NCBI GenBank assembly: GCA_001600695.1
Contig: BCKQ01000001.1
Coordinates: 920,432-984,431 of the forward strand
Length of the DNA: 64,000 nt
Source of the DNA: Ascoidea asiatica
Lineage: Eukaryota > Ascomycota > Saccharomycetes > Ascoideales > Ascoideaceae
Direction: 5' to 3'
The notes under the pieces are model-generated. The model was not told the origin of the DNA and searched no databases. It saw only the letters and a list, made by a program, of their open reading frames with translations. Shown piece by piece: positions 61,143-64,000 of the stretch. Positions within the stretch are counted from its first letter, which is position 1, and the number at the start of each line of letters is the position of its first letter. The position numbers were made by a program, and so were the translations under genes.

Positions 61143-61336
61143 TTTTAAAAATACATTTGAATTTTTATTTATTCAATTATTTAAATTCTATTATATAGTG
61201 TATATATTTTATAGCTCATTGAATACAATGAAGATTGTTTAATTGTTCTTTATATGTTTTTTTATTATTATTGTACAAAAATTATAAAAAAAGTTTATCT
61301 TATTCTCATAATTTTTAAATTGTAATTATCTATTGA

Positions 61337-62593
61337 TTAATCTTTCTTACTTTTCTTCTTATTATCCTTTGATGAATATTGTAAAATCGAAGAAGACTCC
61401 GAATCAGATTCTGAAGATGAATATGAATTTGAAAGTGATAATGAATGAGTTGAATTTGAATTTGAATTGGAGGTGGCTATGGAAGAAAAAGAACTTGAAG
61501 AAATTGAAGATTTTAATTTGTTTTTACCAATACTATTAGTATTTGTATTTGTATTTGTAATTTCATTTTCAATTGATTTATTAATAATTGATTTACTATA
61601 AATAATTTGATTATAATCCCATCTTAAATTTTTATTATAATCAATTTTTGGTAAAAGATAAAGATTAGTGAAGAAATAAAAAAAATAACTTAATAAACCA
61701 CCTGCAATTAAATCTATAAAATAATGATGATTTAAATACATTGTTGACCACCAAATCCAAAAAATATATGTGAAATAAATAATTTTAAATTTAAAATTTG
61801 GTAAAATTTTATTTAAAAATAATATTGAATTTATTGCACATGCAGAATGTAAAGATGGAAAAGCACCAAAAACCATTGGAGAAGATTTAAAACCACTTGA
61901 ATATAAATTTAAATTTAAAATTTTATCAATTCTTATTAAACCTCCTGGATTACCAATAATTTCATAATTTGCAGGTTTTAAACCATAAATATTTTTATAC
62001 CATGGAGGAGCACATGGAAAAATTAATTGAATTAAAACTCCAAAAAAATTCATGAAACCAAAAGAAAATGAAAATGCTCTAAGAGATTTTGGAGGAGCTT
62101 TAATAAAAATTAACATTGAAACTAAAAATGGTAAAACAAAATGAATTAAACCATATGGTAACCAAGCTAAAATATCTAAAAATTTTAAATTTTTTTTTGA
62201 TAAAATATTTGAATAATCATTACCAAATAATATTGTTTCTAAAGAAGGTAAAATTTGTACATTTATTGGAGGTCTAAGATTTGAATTTATTGAAGAAGAA
62301 GAATAAAATAAAGATAACCAAGATAGAATTGGTAAAGAATATAAAAAAAATTGATTTGATATTGGAAATAATAATAATAAAGATAATGATAAAGTTAAAA
62401 ATATTTTATTTGAAAGATTTAATAAATCTGAAATTATTAAGAAATTTGAAAAAGATAAAATTATTATAATATATTGTAAATCTAGTTTATTCCATTTATG
62501 ATTTTTTAAATCATTAATTGTTAAGAATATATTAAAAGAAGTTTTTAATTCCGTTACTGATTTGGAAATTGAATTACAATTTTTATTTGACAT
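61337..62593 (-). CDS. AUR1: Inositol phosphorylceramide synthase catalytic subunit Aur1
   Basis: The 418-residue Golgi multi-pass protein transfers phosphoinositol to ceramide, making IPC, and is the target of aureobasidin A in yeasts. Membrane helices are visible at ~43-62, ~68-88, ~92-98 and across ~140-320. The PAP2-type active-site motifs are FGAFPSLHSACA (~245-256) and NHHYFIDLIAGGLL (~288-301), holding the two catalytic His and the Asp. The segment LAWLPYGLIHFVLPF (~145-160) corresponds to the region where resistance mutations are known. The Ser-rich tail (~360-418) is cytoplasmic. Length is close to the yeast 401. Confidence 0.95.
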   Translation of the reverse strand: MSNKNCNSISKSVTELKTSFNIFLTINDLKNHKWNKLDLQYIIIILSFSNFLIISDLLNLSNKIFLTLSLSLLLLFPISNQFFLYSLPILSWLSLFYSSSSINSNLRPPINVQILPSLETILFGNDYSNILSKKNLKFLDILAWLPYGLIHFVLPFLVSMLIFIKAPPKSLRAFSFSFGFMNFFGVLIQLIFPCAPPWYKNIYGLKPANYEIIGNPGGLIRIDKILNLNLYSSGFKSSPMVFGAFPSLHSACAINSILFLNKILPNFKFKIIYFTYIFWIWWSTMYLNHHYFIDLIAGGLLSYFFYFFTNLYLLPKIDYNKNLRWDYNQIIYSKSIINKSIENEITNTNTNTNSIGKNKLKSSISSSSFSSIATSNSNSNSTHSLSLSNSYSSSESDSESSSILQYSSKDNKKKSKKD

Positions 62594-63667
62594 TTTGTAT
62601 TTTATGGTATATTTTATATTGTATAGTATAATAGAGAGATATATATAAAGAGAGTGAGAGTGAGAGTGAGAGTGATAGTGATAGTAGGAAAGAGTATAGT
62701 AATAATTAAGTAGAGCTAATCACGACAATAATTATGTGCAATTTTAGTTACTTATATATTATAATGAAAAATCACTTAATTTACGAGTTAAATTGGATTA
62801 AAGTGATATGAATAGGGTTTGAATAGAATGGTTTAAGACAATAGATATCATAGTTGATTATTCATAGGATAATACATTGACAATAGTATTGAAATTGAGA
62901 AGAAATCATTATCATATTATCATAAGCTAGTCTAAGAAGATTGGAAGAGAATAATTATTTAGGATTATGAGAAGACTCTGGATCGAGAAATAAAAATTAT
63001 TTAGGAATGAAATAAAGTGAAATAATTCAAGAATAAAGAAAATACTTGAAAATAATTGAAAATAATTGAAAATAATTGAAAATAATAGATCATAAATAAA
63101 GGGTATTTTTGTGGTAGTGGTCGGGATAAGGTCTTTTGATTGGCTGACTGGATCCCCAGACAAAGTCATTATTTATTATTCTATTACGCTGGTGGCAGTG
63201 GTGGCTTACTGATTGATTGTGTTAGCAGCTATTTATTTATTATCTCGCTGGATCTTATCAGTTCTGTTTAGTTCAGTTCAGTTCTTGTTCTGCCCGTGTG
63301 GCCTGCCGTGGAAAAAGACTGAATCGAGTGTTGTCCATAAGGAGACCCGTCTTTTTGGCTTCGGTTTGGTTTCCATTTATTTTTGTCCGTGATTCTGTTA
63401 TATAGGACATTTAGTTTCTAATTACAGGGTATACTGCTGGTCCTAGATCTGTCTCATCTGCGGTATCTCGAATAAACATCAAATAACATCGAATATAAGA
63501 ATATTACTGAAGTAGGATAATAATTAGATAAATAAATAGATAATAGATAATGAATAATCAATCAATCAATTATAATCAATAATCAACACATCAATACATT
63601 AACCAATTCAATAATCAATCATTATAACAAAACTCATCCAATTACAATTATTTCACAACTTTCATCA
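62594..63667. promoter_or_regulatory. Divergent promoter AUR1/TFC3
   Basis: Next to AUR1 there is a GAGAGT tandem repeat (62649-62686). A TTGAAAATAA direct repeat lies at 63045-63085. The part nearer TFC3 (63100-63470) is GC-richer and ends with AT-rich leader repeats of AATCAATC. No RNA gene or recognised site was found. Confidence 0.4.
62649..62686. repeat. (GAGAGT)n tandem repeat
   Basis: Four GAGAGT units are followed by two GATAGT variants about 55 bases upstream of the AUR1 start. Confidence 0.8.
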
Positions 63668-64000
63668 ATGAGTGCAGTTTGTTCTCTTGATGAACTTGTA
63701 GATTATATCATTGAGCAAGTCGCTTATGAATCTGATGATGGTTTATCTTTAAATTTATTATGGAATATAATCAAGTTAAAACTAAATTTAAATCCAAATC
63801 AAAATTTATCAATTGATTTTAAAACTTCAATATGGAAACTATTAATAAATGAAAAAGATTTATTATTATATGATAAAATTATCAATAATGATAATAATAT
63901 TGATAATTTAAATCGAATTTCAATAAAAAAAAATTATATAAATTTAATTTCAAATGATATTAATAATGATATTGATAAAAATTTAATTTTAAAATTAAAT
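63668..64000 (+). CDS. TFC3: N-terminal part of TFIIIC tau138 subunit, cut by the window end
   Basis: The open frame of 111 codons starts at ATG 63668 and is still open at the last base. Its N-terminus (SLDELVDYIIEQVA, then LSLNLLWNIIKLKL and INEKDLLLY) lines up with the start of yeast Tfc3 (DELV, LNQLW and a KKDIEVY-type segment in the same spacing). Tfc3 is the B-box binding subunit of TFIIIC, which recognises the internal promoter of tRNA genes. The rest is beyond the window, so the call relies on about 70 residues. Confidence 0.62.
   Translation, partial: MSAVCSLDELVDYIIEQVAYESDDGLSLNLLWNIIKLKLNLNPNQNLSIDFKTSIWKLLINEKDLLLYDKIINNDNNIDNLNRISIKKNYINLISNDINNDIDKNLILKLN

Overview
The window is nuclear DNA from a budding yeast (Saccharomycotina). 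The genes are mostly intron-free, start in A-rich contexts, and encode typical yeast proteins such as RSC58, Bdp1, MRPL49, Ero1, Gcn1 and Aur1. Coding DNA is very AT-rich with Asn-rich low-complexity runs. Arginine is almost always AGA and leucine TTA, and CTG codons are nearly absent, which fits but does not prove one of the CUG-reassigned yeast lineages. I cannot name the species. Several intergenic regions contain blocks clearly richer in GC than the genes around them.

Layout. 0-4 kb: NCS6 (tRNA thiolation) converges on RSC58 (chromatin remodelling). 4-9 kb: an intron-containing tRNA-Tyr, two GT15 (KRE2/KTR) mannosyltransferases on the minus strand, and an intronless tRNA-Phe between them. 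10-14 kb: BDP1 (TFIIIB) divergent from MRPL49. 14.7-22.2 kb: ADE12, ERO1, SAH1 and MEU1, combining purine synthesis, ER oxidative folding and recycling of S-adenosyl by-products. 22.6-31 kb: LSG1 (with a start codon isolated by an intron), YPT6, and a Zn2Cys6 regulator. 31.5-43.3 kb: RIX1 and the giant GCN1. 43.5-54.1 kb: a divergent PMT-like protein, a 1411-residue protein I do not recognise, and an FNT-family transporter. 55-56.3 kb: a divergent histone H4-H3 pair. 56.8-64 kb: a TFIIIC_sub6 protein, a stomatin, the U3 snoRNA with an intron, AUR1, and the 5' end of TFC3 running off the window.

Functional themes. Three RNA polymerase III factors (BDP1, a tau55/Sfc7-like subunit, TFC3) and two tRNA genes lie within 64 kb. 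The secretory pathway is represented by two mannosyltransferases, ERO1, YPT6, the PMT-like protein and AUR1. Ribosome production is represented by LSG1, RIX1, U3 and MRPL49. The neighbours SAH1 and MEU1 both clear by-products of S-adenosylmethionine, and ADE12 feeds the same adenine pool.

The most unusual signal is a 16-bp intergenic motif, CC-N7-TGGTCTC (usually CCA-N6-TGG-TCTC). It occurs ten times with fixed internal spacing. Five copies form an array spaced 31, 28, 28 and 28 bp between RIX1 and GCN1. Two face apart between MRPL49 and ADE12, and single copies lie in three other intergenic regions. I do not recognise it as a known yeast regulatory site. No virus, transposon ORF, CRISPR array or toxin gene was seen.
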